NCBI RefSeq assembly: GCF_021028955.1
Contig: NZ_JAIWPE010000069.1
Span: forward strand, 1 to 64,000
Length of the DNA stretch: 64,000 bases
From: Salipaludibacillus sp. CUR1
GTDB lineage: Bacteria > Bacillota > Bacilli > Bacillales > Salisediminibacteriaceae
Direction of reading: 5' to 3'
The notes under the pieces were generated by a model. It ran no database searches and had not been told where the DNA came from. It was given only the letters and a program-made list of their open reading frames with translations. Below are positions 16,918 to 25,018 of this stretch, in pieces; positions within the stretch are counted from its first letter, which is position 1; every line of letters begins with the position of its first letter. The position numbers and the translations under genes are program-made.

Positions 16918-16965
16918 TAATTACTGTAATTATAGGAAAAAAGAAGCGAGAAAAACGTACGTTTT
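16918..16965 (+). promoter_or_regulatory. Two palindromes upstream of the ggt-lctP operon
   Basis: TAATTAC-T-GTAATTA (16918-16932) and the perfect 14-base AAAACGTACGTTTT (16952-16965) lie in the 560-base region before the operon. Each is the size of a repressor or activator site. The rest of 16690-17037 shows nothing else I can name. Confidence 0.4.
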
Positions 16966-17037
16966 AGTCGATTTCTGTAAGGGAAGAGAAGACGGTAGAT
17001 AAAAGGGTGCATTTACTACTTAAAGGAGGTATTAACA

Positions 17038-18687
17038 ATGAAGGAGCAAAATGGTATTTGCTATGACTTTCTGGAAACCGGCAGACCGGTCATGCAGGGG
17101 ACTAACGGAGCGGTTACATCTCCTCATTATCTGGCGACTCAAGCTGGTAAAGATGTGTTGAAGAAGGGTGGACATGCGGTAGAAGGTGCCATAGCCATTA
17201 ACAGTGTATTATGCGTCGTTTATCCTCATATGGCGGGGTTAGGCGGAGATTTGTTTGCTCTTGTGTCAGACAAAAGCGGGCACGGCGTTAAGGCTTTTAA
17301 CGGAAGCGGAAGATCCGGCTCAGAGGTGACAAGAGATATTTTTGCAGAACGCGGTTTAGACAGCATTCCCGACCGCGGGACGCTCGCTGCTAATACTGTG
17401 CCTGGCACAGTAGACGCCTGGTGGGAACTTCATCAGCAATACGGGAGACTATCTTGGGACACACTGTTTGAACAAGCCATTCAGTATGCAGAAGAAGGCT
17501 TTCCGGTCAGTGAAAAGTTCAGCAGGTTTGTCCATGAAAAGCAGGATTTACTTAAACAATATCCTGAAACTGCGAAGGTTTTCCTCCCGGACAACACCCC
17601 TTTAAAAACAGGAGATATATTAAAGCAGCCTGATTTAGCCTGGGCTTTTAATCAAATTGCGCAGAATGGACGAGAAGCCTTTTATGAAGGGGAGGTCGCA
17701 AAGAAAGTAATTGACTCACTCCGGAAAAATGACGGCCTTCTTAATGAGGAAGATTTTAAAGCCCATCAGACTACGGTTGAAAAACCTTTGTCTTCAGAAT
17801 ACAGAGGTTATACGGTTCATCAGCTTAAGCCGAATACTCAGGGAATTGGCACGTTAATGATGCTGAATATCCTGGAAGAGTATGACCTGCAGAAGATTGG
17901 TGACCAGACTCCTGGGTATTATCACTTGATGGCTGAAGCAGCCAAAATTGCTTTCACTTACAGAGACCAGTGGGTCACCGATCCAGAATTTCTATCTGTT
18001 CCAATGGAAGATATGTTATCTGCCCGGCAGACGCAAACGATGAATGAGCAAATAACAATGGATAAAGCATTCCCGGTTGAAGACCTGGAAGAACTGCCCG
18101 AAATGAAAACGAACAGAGACACAACTTTTATGAGTGTAGTAGACGGTGAGGGAAATGCTGTTTCTCTTATTCAAAGTATTTTCCACGAATTCGGCTCAGG
18201 TTTTATACCAGAAGGCTGCGGGTTTTTACTTCAGAACCGGGGCTCATTTTTCAGCCTTGATAAAGACCATCCAAATACTCTTGAACCGGGTAAAAGGACA
18301 TTCCATACGATTATTCCGGCGATGGCAACAAAAGACGGGAAACCGTTTATGCTGTTTGGATCTATGGGAGGCGAAGGACAGCCGCAAACCCAGTGTGCAT
18401 TATTTACGAGAGTAGTTGATTTTGGCTATAACATTCAACAGGCAATTGAAGCGCCAAGGTGGCTGTTTGGAAGAACATGGGGGGAAGCCAGCTCCTCTTT
18501 AAAACTTGAAGCTCGTATATCAGACAGTATCATTCAGACATTAAAAGACAGAGGACATGAAGTTGAATATGCAGAAAACTATTCCCAGCAAATGGGGCAT
18601 GCCCAGGGGATCGTCATAGATCCGGAGACAAACGTCTATTATGCCGGAGCCGACCCTCGGGGGGACGGAATCGCCCTCAGCTGGTAG
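17038..18687 (+). CDS. Gamma-glutamyltransferase family Ntn-hydrolase, YwrD/HpxW-like
   Basis: 549 residues. Self-cleaving Ntn-hydrolase: NRDTTFMSVVDGEGNAVS gives nucleophile Thr362 at the start of the small subunit, and the GGLGGD-like MAGLGGDLF and SMGGEGQPQ motifs are present. There is no signal peptide, unlike secreted Ggt, so it acts in the cytoplasm, like B. subtilis YwrD or the oxamate amidohydrolase HpxW. AAAGGAGG precedes ATG 17038. It is 33 bases before an LctP-type permease, suggesting the substrate is a small imported carboxylate or its amide. Confidence 0.9.
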   Translation: MKEQNGICYDFLETGRPVMQGTNGAVTSPHYLATQAGKDVLKKGGHAVEGAIAINSVLCVVYPHMAGLGGDLFALVSDKSGHGVKAFNGSGRSGSEVTRDIFAERGLDSIPDRGTLAANTVPGTVDAWWELHQQYGRLSWDTLFEQAIQYAEEGFPVSEKFSRFVHEKQDLLKQYPETAKVFLPDNTPLKTGDILKQPDLAWAFNQIAQNGREAFYEGEVAKKVIDSLRKNDGLLNEEDFKAHQTTVEKPLSSEYRGYTVHQLKPNTQGIGTLMMLNILEEYDLQKIGDQTPGYYHLMAEAAKIAFTYRDQWVTDPEFLSVPMEDMLSARQTQTMNEQITMDKAFPVEDLEELPEMKTNRDTTFMSVVDGEGNAVSLIQSIFHEFGSGFIPEGCGFLLQNRGSFFSLDKDHPNTLEPGKRTFHTIIPAMATKDGKPFMLFGSMGGEGQPQTQCALFTRVVDFGYNIQQAIEAPRWLFGRTWGEASSSLKLEARISDSIIQTLKDRGHEVEYAENYSQQMGHAQGIVIDPETNVYYAGADPRGDGIALSW

Positions 18688-18720
18688 ACAGTTGATATTT
18701 AAAGGAAGGAGACAGTTTCA

Positions 18721-20334
18721 ATGGATAGTAACTTACCAGTTGATTTATTGCACTGGTCAGTGGCAATTTTGCCATTGGCCCTCTTACTTATCTTGCTTGT
18801 CGTAGTAAAGTGGTCAGGCCCGGTTTCCGGCTGGATTGCCATGGCTACGGCTACCGTCATAGCTTTTATACTCTTCCAGGCCCCGATTGATAATATAGCA
18901 GTCGGCTTTGGAAAAGGATTGTGGGAAGCCTTTTTTATCCTGCTGGTCGTATGGCCGGCTCTGCTTCTCTATCAGACTACGAAAGAGTCGGGAGCTTTTG
19001 AAGCGATACGGGAAGGTATTCAGGAACACAGCCAAAATTACCTGTTTTTAATACTCGCTTTTGGGTGGGTTTTCGCCTCGTTTTTACAAGGCATCGCAGG
19101 CTTTGGAGCCCCGATTGCGGTAGTCGCCCCGCTGCTTATTGGGATCGGGGTTAAACCGGTGACCGCAGTTGTCATACCGTTAATTGGCCACGCCTGGGCA
19201 AACATGTTCGGTACACTGGCAGTAGGATGGATTGCCACAGTGAATGCTGTTGAAATACAGGAGCAGGCACTGACATTGCTGTATACAGGTATTCTCCTGT
19301 GGATTCCAAATATAGTGGGAGGCTTAATGATCTGCTGGCTGTTCGCCCGCTGGAAAGGTGTAAAACAAGGATTTGTTGCAGTTATCATTATTTCCCTTAT
19401 TCACGGGGGAGGCCAGTTAGCTTTAACACAGGTGAATGCGACACTTAGTAATTTTATCCCTGCCACTTTAGCTTTAGGAGCGTTATATCTTCTTGCACGA
19501 AGAAAAGCATACAAAGAGAAAACAGAGCTTGAAGATGAAACGGACATTCTTGAGGACAGCGAAGATAAGGAAGAAGGAGTGGAAACTCCCAATATCTCCT
19601 TGCATAAGGCATTTATGCCATACTATGTTCTTACCGTCCTCTCAATCGTTATGCTGGGCATACCATTTATACATGATACACTTGAACAGCTGGAAGTCGG
19701 CCCGTCATTCCCTGCAGTAGAAACAGGGTACGGCCATGAGGTTGAAGCAGAGGAATCTTATTCACCAATTGCTCCGCTGACCCACCCTGGCTTATATTTG
19801 CTTATCTCAGCAGCTTTTGCGTATATATGGTACCGCAAGTTAAATTTATACGAAAGTGATTCAAAGAAAACAATTTTTAAAGGTTTAAAAGATAATGCTG
19901 TCGGGGCCTCCCTGGCTATTTCCGGTTTCTTGACTATGACAGAGATTATGGAAAGTTCCGGACAGACAACCGTTTTAGCGCTGGGGATAGCAGAAGTCTC
20001 ACCGCCGCCTGTATATGTTGGACTCGCTACAATCATAGGGGTGATCGGGTCATTTATGACGTCATCCAACACATCATCAAATGTGCTGTTTTCCCCATTG
20101 CACGGGTCAGTCGTACAGTCGATGGATGGATTGAGTTTACCTCACGTTATTGCTGCCCAGTCTGCCGGGGGTGCAATTGGTAATGCTATTTCACCTGCTA
20201 ACGTTATTTTAGGGACAAGTACCGCCGGACTGAAAGGGAAAGATTCAGAAGTGTTTAAACCAACGCTTGTCTTCTCCATCATCTCCGGTGTACTCGTTGC
20301 AGCGGCAGCTATTCTGCTTCATTTTATAGGTTAA
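18721..20334 (+). CDS. LctP-family lactate/glycolate-type permease
   Basis: 537 residues, about 12-13 membrane spans, with the family signatures QGIAGFGAPIAV and MTSSNTSSNVLF. LctP proteins import L-lactate or glycolate by proton symport. AAGGAAGGAG precedes ATG 18721. Its operon partner is a gamma-glutamyltransferase-type hydrolase rather than lactate dehydrogenase or lutABC, so the substrate need not be lactate. Confidence 0.9.
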   Translation: MDSNLPVDLLHWSVAILPLALLLILLVVVKWSGPVSGWIAMATATVIAFILFQAPIDNIAVGFGKGLWEAFFILLVVWPALLLYQTTKESGAFEAIREGIQEHSQNYLFLILAFGWVFASFLQGIAGFGAPIAVVAPLLIGIGVKPVTAVVIPLIGHAWANMFGTLAVGWIATVNAVEIQEQALTLLYTGILLWIPNIVGGLMICWLFARWKGVKQGFVAVIIISLIHGGGQLALTQVNATLSNFIPATLALGALYLLARRKAYKEKTELEDETDILEDSEDKEEGVETPNISLHKAFMPYYVLTVLSIVMLGIPFIHDTLEQLEVGPSFPAVETGYGHEVEAEESYSPIAPLTHPGLYLLISAAFAYIWYRKLNLYESDSKKTIFKGLKDNAVGASLAISGFLTMTEIMESSGQTTVLALGIAEVSPPPVYVGLATIIGVIGSFMTSSNTSSNVLFSPLHGSVVQSMDGLSLPHVIAAQSAGGAIGNAISPANVILGTSTAGLKGKDSEVFKPTLVFSIISGVLVAAAAILLHFIG

Positions 20335-20348
20335 TTTGAAAAGATGCC

Positions 20349-20378
20349 ACGCAGGGCTTTCCGGCCCTGCGTTTTTTC
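20349..20378 (+). terminator. Terminator of ggt-lctP
   Basis: ACGCAGGGC / GCCCTGCGT stem followed by TTTTT. Confidence 0.9.
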
Positions 20379-20526
20379 TTTGGTGCTGTTCCTGCAACGT
20401 TGGCGCCTCTAACAAAGAGCTCTTTTACTAACCTAAGGATAATTTCCAAGCAAAAGTCTCCGGCGGCATCCTCTTACTTAATGAATGAAATGTACTTATT
20501 AAGTAAAGGACAAGGAGTTGATCAGT

Positions 20527-21261
20527 ATGTGGATGAACGGACTGACCAGCCGTTTAGAGGACCTGCGCAGCAAACTGCCGGTCCACCGGAATAAAACATA
20601 TTTAAAAAGCAAAGAGGCAGTTCCGCAATACTTAACCATTCATCATAGCGGGACAAAAACGGGAGATGCTTTTTCATTTGCAAAATACCATGTGAACCAT
20701 CATGGCTGGCCGGGAGCAGGCTACCATTTTGTTCTCACAGGGAAAGGTGTCATCCAGTGGTGTCATAACCTGAATGTTATAAGTTACCACACGAAAGGGC
20801 GAAACAGAGGGAATATAGGGATTTGTTTAGTAGGAGAAGGGGATTTCACAGACCCTCAGAGGAAAAGTTTATTAGATTTATCGGCTGCGCTCTGCAGTTA
20901 TTACCGGATTCCTTCTTCAGCGGTCCTTGGCCACCGCGAGCATCCACAACAGCAAACTGTTTGTCCTTCAATTAATATGAAAGAGTTTCGAATGGAACTT
21001 TCAAAGGCTGTTTTACAAAAAGGAGAGCAGGGTGCATTACCGCCTGTTTTACGAAAGGGAATGAGAGGGCCTGCCGTCACTTTGCTTCAGAAAAAACTGA
21101 TACACGCAGGCTTTCCATTACCGGGTTACGGGATTGACGGGATCTTTGGAAATGAGACAGAACAGGCCGTCCGGAACTTTCAAAAAAGCAGGAAAATCCT
21201 GCAGGACGGCATTGCCGGCCCTGTGACTTGGAGTGAATTACTAAGTGTTAAGCCGCGCTGA
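20527..21261 (+). CDS. N-acetylmuramoyl-L-alanine amidase with peptidoglycan-binding domain
   Basis: 244 residues. N-terminal amidase_2 (PGRP-like) zinc domain with TIHHSGT, GAGYHFVL and GHREHPQQQTVCPS as metal and catalytic regions, then a C-terminal PG_binding_1 repeat (about 175-240: GPAVTLLQKKL, FGNETEQAVRNFQ). No signal peptide, as in endolysins and in autolysins such as XlyA or CwlA. ATG 20527 is 9 bases after AAGGAG. No other phage genes are nearby, so it is either a domesticated endolysin or a mother-cell lysis enzyme. Confidence 0.9.
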   Translation: MWMNGLTSRLEDLRSKLPVHRNKTYLKSKEAVPQYLTIHHSGTKTGDAFSFAKYHVNHHGWPGAGYHFVLTGKGVIQWCHNLNVISYHTKGRNRGNIGICLVGEGDFTDPQRKSLLDLSAALCSYYRIPSSAVLGHREHPQQQTVCPSINMKEFRMELSKAVLQKGEQGALPPVLRKGMRGPAVTLLQKKLIHAGFPLPGYGIDGIFGNETEQAVRNFQKSRKILQDGIAGPVTWSELLSVKPR

Positions 21262-21264
21262 GAA

Positions 21265-21292
21265 ATAAAAAAAAGGACTTGAAAAAGTCCTA
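21265..21292 (-). terminator. Terminator of the 81-residue membrane protein gene
   Basis: GGACTT / AAGTCC stem; on the minus strand it is followed by eight T, making it strong for the minus-strand gene. It can also act on the amidase transcript. Confidence 0.75.
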
Positions 21293-21307
21293 TTTGAAAA
21301 TCATTTA

Positions 21308-21553
21308 TTATTCCTTGTGGCCGCCGCCCATTTTTTCAAAGATAAAAGCAATTGAGCGGTAAATGCTGAACAGCACCACCGCGGCGAGCAGAGAGCCTGC
21401 CATGTAGCCTGCTGTAAAATTCCTTGATGCAATCCATTCTTCGTTTGTGCCGACAAAAATGCCAACTGCAACGGCTGCACCTAGGAGAGCGAAAACTATA
21501 ATTATATTTATTCGTTCCTGTTTAGACATTTCTTTAAGCTTTAATGCTACCAT
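21308..21553 (-). CDS. Small two-span membrane protein
   Basis: 81 residues with two hydrophobic helices (about 15-33 and 46-68) and a charged tail ending GGGHKE. ATG 21553 has AGAGGGGG 6 bases upstream. I do not recognise the family. It sits between the amidase and an NAD(P)-binding protein, both with their own terminators, so it is monocistronic. Confidence 0.7.
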   Translation of the reverse strand: MVALKLKEMSKQERINIIIVFALLGAAVAVGIFVGTNEEWIASRNFTAGYMAGSLLAAVVLFSIYRSIAFIFEKMGGGHKE

Positions 21554-21646
21554 CAAAATCCCCCTCTGAATCTTACTTGTAAATTTATTATAATAGCAAT
21601 CCTTTAAGGGTGCAATTTGGAAAAAAGAGGAATGTTGGAGAGAAGT

Positions 21647-21676
21647 AAAGGGAACGCCGGTTGAGGCGTTCCCTTT
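21647..21676 (-). terminator. Terminator of the yhfK-like gene
   Basis: AAAGGGAACGCC / GGCGTTCCCTTT perfect 12-bp stem just past the stop codon on the minus strand; the following T-run is weak. Confidence 0.6.
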
Positions 21677-21681
21677 ATCTT

Positions 21682-22329
21682 TTATTTGAATGATTTAAGT
21701 GCTGTTCCAATGGCTTCATCACCGCTGAGTATCTCGATGACGCTGTGGTTTGTTTCTTCAATGGTAAGAGAGGCGGAAGCTACAGCTGCCACATCTTCTC
21801 TTGGAATATCTGAATCTGTGTTATCAAGAGATGTTTTTGCAGTTATTTTACCGCGGGCCGGTTCGTTCACCAGTTTCCCCGGGCGCAAAATAGTGTAGTT
21901 CAGAGAACTGTTTCGCAGTTTGTCATCGGCATCTTTTTTCGCTTGCATATAATGCTCAAGTTCTTCCGGTCCTTCTTCAGGGTGATCCGCACCAAGTGCG
22001 CTGATCATAATATACCTTTGGACACCAGCTTTTTCGGCCTCTTCAATCGACTTGATAGCTCCCAGTTTATCTACATCTACTGTTTTGTCCTTACCCGTGT
22101 GAGGGCCGGAGCCGGCAGCGAAGATAACCGCATCTGTATTCTCAAATGCGTGGCTGAAATCTTCTTCCAGGTTCCCGATGACAATTTCCTCAGCTCCCAA
22201 TTCTTCCATAGCCTGGCGCTGATCCTCATCACGAATCATCGCTCTTGCTTCATGAATCGTGCTTAATCCTACCATTCTAACGGCATGTCTGCCTACTTGT
22301 CCATTTGCTCCAATAATTAATACTTTCAT
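21682..22329 (-). CDS. NAD(P)-binding atypical SDR, YhfK-like
   Basis: 215 residues. Rossmann motif GANGQVGRHA at the N-terminus and the NmrA-like region YIMISALGADHPEEG and LNYTILRPGKLVNE. These proteins act as NAD(P)H-dependent reductases or redox sensors; the substrate of YhfK is unknown. ATG 22329 is 8 bases after AAAGGAGA; the upstream in-frame GTG would sit on the site itself. Confidence 0.88.
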   Translation of the reverse strand: MKVLIIGANGQVGRHAVRMVGLSTIHEARAMIRDEDQRQAMEELGAEEIVIGNLEEDFSHAFENTDAVIFAAGSGPHTGKDKTVDVDKLGAIKSIEEAEKAGVQRYIMISALGADHPEEGPEELEHYMQAKKDADDKLRNSSLNYTILRPGKLVNEPARGKITAKTSLDNTDSDIPREDVAAVASASLTIEETNHSVIEILSGDEAIGTALKSFK

Positions 22330-22463
22330 CCGAATCTCTCCTTTCACTATCCACTAATTCCCAACCGTAATGGGCGTTAAACCTGATTAAATAATACTTT
22401 TAATTGACGTTTTCATTTTCTGAAGATTATGATAGAAAAAAAGAGAAAGCAGGTGGAAGAGAT

Positions 22464-23354
22464 ATGATAAAAAACTGGCCGAAAGTAGCGACTTTTTCAA
22501 TTATAGGGTTCGATCCAGAGACAAAAGAATGGGGGGTAGCAGTCCAGTCCAAATTTCTTGGTGTGGGAGCAGTTGTTCCATGGGCAGAGGCAGGTGTCGG
22601 GGCAGTGGCTACTCAGTCTTTTGCAAATACGGCTTTTGGACCTGAAGGACTGGCTTTGCTGAAAAAAGACCTTGCGCCCGAAGAAATAATAGAAGAACTT
22701 ATTAAAGGAGATCCTGACCGCGAATTGAGACAGTTCGCAGTTATGAACAGTAAAGGTGAGACAGCCGCTTTTACAGGAGAAAACTGCTACCACTGGGCCG
22801 GCCATCAGGCAGGTACATACTGTACAGCACAAGGGAATATACTAGTTAGTGAAGATACTGTCCAGCAATTGGTTGAAACGTTTGAAAGTGCTCCAGGCAC
22901 CCTTGCTGAACGGCTTGTAGAAGCATTGGATAAAGCGCAGGCTGCAGGCGGTGATTCAAGAGGAAAACAATCTGCTGCCCTGTTCATCGTCCAGGATAAA
23001 GGCGGATACGGCGGCTATAATGACCGTAAGTACGATTTAAGAGTAGATGATCATAAAGAACCTATTAAAGAGCTGAGAAGGCTTTATGAGCTTCATAAGC
23101 TGTATTTTTCACAGCCGGCGGAAGAAGATCTCCTTCCGCTTGAAGGCAACGTGCTTAAAGAAGTCCAGCAGCTGCTTGTCAGCAACGGTTTACTGGAAAG
23201 TGTCGAGGACACTTATACTGACCATGTAAAAAAACAGCTGAAAACCTATTACATGCAGGAAAATTTCGAAGAGCGCTGGAGAGATGACCATTTGATCGAT
23301 CCGCAAATTATTACTTATATGAAAGAAACCGCTGACCAAAAAGAAACCTTATAA
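22464..23354 (+). CDS. DUF1028 family putative Ntn-hydrolase
   Basis: 296 residues. N-terminal DUF1028 domain (about 10-215) with the family's TFSIIGFDPETKEWGVAVQS, GVGAVATQS and AGGDSRGKQSAAL signatures, then a charged helical tail. The fold is Ntn-hydrolase-like, but the enzymatic activity is not established. AGGTGG precedes ATG 22464. DUF1028 genes often neighbour gamma-glutamyltransferase-family genes, and one lies 3.8 kb upstream here. Confidence 0.88.
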   Translation: MIKNWPKVATFSIIGFDPETKEWGVAVQSKFLGVGAVVPWAEAGVGAVATQSFANTAFGPEGLALLKKDLAPEEIIEELIKGDPDRELRQFAVMNSKGETAAFTGENCYHWAGHQAGTYCTAQGNILVSEDTVQQLVETFESAPGTLAERLVEALDKAQAAGGDSRGKQSAALFIVQDKGGYGGYNDRKYDLRVDDHKEPIKELRRLYELHKLYFSQPAEEDLLPLEGNVLKEVQQLLVSNGLLESVEDTYTDHVKKQLKTYYMQENFEERWRDDHLIDPQIITYMKETADQKETL

Positions 23355-23402
23355 GTGTGTCCCGCGTATTAGAAGTATCAAATGTTCCGGGGAGGAATGG
23401 AT

Positions 23403-23720
23403 ATGATAGTGGTAAATACTGAAAATTTAGCGGGTATGGAAATTGAAAAGCATCTGGGAATCGTATCAGGCAACACCGTTCAAGCTAAGCATATTGGAAA
23501 AGACATCGTAGGCGGCCTGAGAGGGCTGGTTGGCGGAAAGATGAAAGAGTATGAAGAAATGTTTAATGAAGCAAGGGATATTGCTGAAAAAGAGATGATT
23601 TCACAGGCAGAGAATCTTGGTGCAGACGCTATCGTAAATGTCCGGTATACGTCTTCTTCCATCATGTCCGGATCCTCTGAAGTGATGGTCTATGGCACGG
23701 CTGTTAAGTTAAAAGAGTAA
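23403..23720 (+). CDS. YbjQ/UPF0145 family protein
   Basis: 105 residues matching the YbjQ pentameric fold: GIVSGNTVQAKHIGKDI, the central KEYEEMFNEARDIAEKEM helix and GADAIVNVRY. Sometimes called a heavy-metal-binding domain; its role is unknown. ATG 23403 is 7 bases after GGGGAGG; the ATG at 23397 is too close. Confidence 0.9.
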   Translation: MIVVNTENLAGMEIEKHLGIVSGNTVQAKHIGKDIVGGLRGLVGGKMKEYEEMFNEARDIAEKEMISQAENLGADAIVNVRYTSSSIMSGSSEVMVYGTAVKLKE

Positions 23721-23787
23721 AGTGTTTTGCAAGGTATATAAAGCGGGAAAATAGAGATAAGCACGTTAACATAAGGAGAGAATACAC

Positions 23788-23964
23788 ATGGATGTTATAC
23801 AGCCGCTTATCTTTATAATAATGACTTTCCTGTTGATTTTTGTTTTCATAAGCAAAATACCTGACAACAGCTCATTAAAAAAACCTGCTTATTATCTGGC
23901 AGGCATCGTGTTAACTTTGACAGTCCTCATAATAATAGCAGGCCTTATCCCCGTCCTGAATTAA
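23788..23964 (+). CDS. 58-residue two-span membrane protein
   Basis: Two hydrophobic helices (about 6-22 and 36-57) joined by a polar loop KIPDNSSLKKP. AAGGAGAG lies 8 bases before ATG 23788 and a terminator follows directly. Probably a true small membrane protein; family unknown. Confidence 0.6.
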   Translation: MDVIQPLIFIIMTFLLIFVFISKIPDNSSLKKPAYYLAGIVLTLTVLIIIAGLIPVLN

Positions 23965-24004
23965 AAAACCTCTGCCCGTGAAGTGTACGGGTAAAGGTTT
24001 TTTT
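23963..24004 (+). terminator. Terminator of the 58-residue gene
   Basis: AACCT...AGGTT outer pairs with inner GCCCGT / ACGGGT, then TTTTTT. Confidence 0.75.
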
Positions 24005-24014
24005 AGTGGTAATT

Positions 24015-24041
24015 TCTGGGGGGTCTGACCCCGGATTTTTT
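24015..24041 (+). terminator. Tandem terminator-like hairpin with GGGGTCTGACCCC core
   Basis: TCTGGGG / CCCCGGA stem followed by TTTTTT, 11 bases after the first terminator. It shares its core with the prkA terminator. Confidence 0.55.
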
Positions 24042-24062
24042 GTCGGATAACGTCGGGATTTG

Positions 24063-24251
24063 TTATACGGTAGAGTGGATGGTTTATACGGTATAGTTGC
24101 CCGATTATACGGTAGAGTTCTGCGTTTATACGGTAGAGTAGCCCGCTTATACGGTAGAGTTCCCCGATTATACGGTATAGTTGCCCGATTATACGGTAGA
24201 GTTCCATATTTATACGGCAGACTTCCACCTCTATACCCTCTGTTAGCGGGA
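24063..24251. repeat. 21-bp tandem repeat, eight units plus one decayed unit
   Basis: Units start at 24063, 24084, 24105, 24126, 24147, 24168, 24189 and 24210, always exactly 21 bases apart, with a degenerate ninth at 24231. The conserved core is TTATACGGTAKAGT; the last seven bases vary (often TGCCCGA). Because 21 is a multiple of three, both strands read as a seven-residue repeat (LYGRVxx or LYRIxxx), but no ribosome site supports either. Period equals two helical turns. The region 23965-24370 holds only the terminators and this array. Confidence 0.95.
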
Positions 24252-24370
24252 CTGGAATGCTGATAATTAGGGAAAAGAAAGAAAAAGATAATAGGCATAT
24301 AGACATTAAAAATGGGGTTTGAGTACAATGGAACTTAAAGGCAGCTTGAATGTATGAAAGGAGACGGGAT

Positions 24371-25003
24371 ATGAAAAAGCAGCTATTGTGGCTAGTCATA
24401 CTTGGAATGGTGATCGCTGCCGCTTGCAATGGCGGTAATGAGCCAACCGAAACAGAACAGGATATAACTGATGATAATGTGGCTGAAGAAGAAAACAGCG
24501 TGCCCGAAAACAATGAACCAGAGGAAAACGAAGGTGAAGAAGAAGGAAATCAGCCGGTTGTTTCTGAAACCGATGCAGGAGATTTTATGCTTAGGCTTGT
24601 GTCAGAAAAGGCAATTTATGATCCGGAAGAAGAAGTTCAACTAAAAGGTAAACTGAAGTATATCGGAGAAGCTGAAGAATTGGAAATCATCCATCAGGAA
24701 AGCCCGTTTAATTTTGAAATGATTGAAATAAACAGGGGGGCCGAACTTCCTTATCCATTAAAAGAGATTGAGCAAACGAGTACTCTGGAGCAGAAGCAGT
24801 GGTATGAAGAAGAGTATATTAAACGGATCGCTTACAGCCTGGACGATGAACATGCCGATTTTTATCAGGCATTTATGAATGAGACCGGTTTCCCGCCGGG
24901 AGAGTACGAAATAGAACTAAGAACGGACTTTGCTGTTACGGTAGAGGAAGTGCCGGAGAACCATACTTATACCACTTCTATTGTGATTGAAGTCAGAGAG
25001 TAG
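24371..25003 (+). CDS. Acidic lipoprotein of unknown function
   Basis: 210 residues. Signal sequence ending in AAAC with the lipidated Cys near residue 20, then a highly acidic linker (about 25-60), then a folded domain (about 65-205) that looks like an Ig-like beta sandwich (YDPEEEVQLKGKLKYIGE...EYEIELRTDF). AAGGAGA is 6 bases before ATG 24371. It ends 15 bases before sfsA and may be cotranscribed with it. Confidence 0.75.
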   Translation: MKKQLLWLVILGMVIAAACNGGNEPTETEQDITDDNVAEEENSVPENNEPEENEGEEEGNQPVVSETDAGDFMLRLVSEKAIYDPEEEVQLKGKLKYIGEAEELEIIHQESPFNFEMIEINRGAELPYPLKEIEQTSTLEQKQWYEEEYIKRIAYSLDDEHADFYQAFMNETGFPPGEYEIELRTDFAVTVEEVPENHTYTTSIVIEVRE

Positions 25004-25018
25004 AGAAGGAGGATGATC

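Noticed and set aside
20400-20594. 64-codon frame overlapping the amidase start
   Set aside because: Overlaps the amidase gene out of frame, lacks a good ribosome site and has no recognisable motif.
20527-21261. Prophage remnant around the cell-wall amidase
   Set aside because: No holin, tail, integrase or att-like repeat nearby; flanking genes are ordinary chromosomal ones.
24063-24251. CRISPR array
   Set aside because: Unit is only 21 bp with 7 variable bases; CRISPR repeats and spacers are each about 25-40 bp, and no cas gene is present.
24060-24263. Open frames on both strands across the 21-bp repeat (LYGRV- and LYRI-type repeat proteins, including a long minus-strand frame 23911-24513)
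   Set aside because: The frames exist only because the unit is a multiple of three; there is no ribosome site, and the minus frame runs through two terminators and the start of a real lipoprotein gene.
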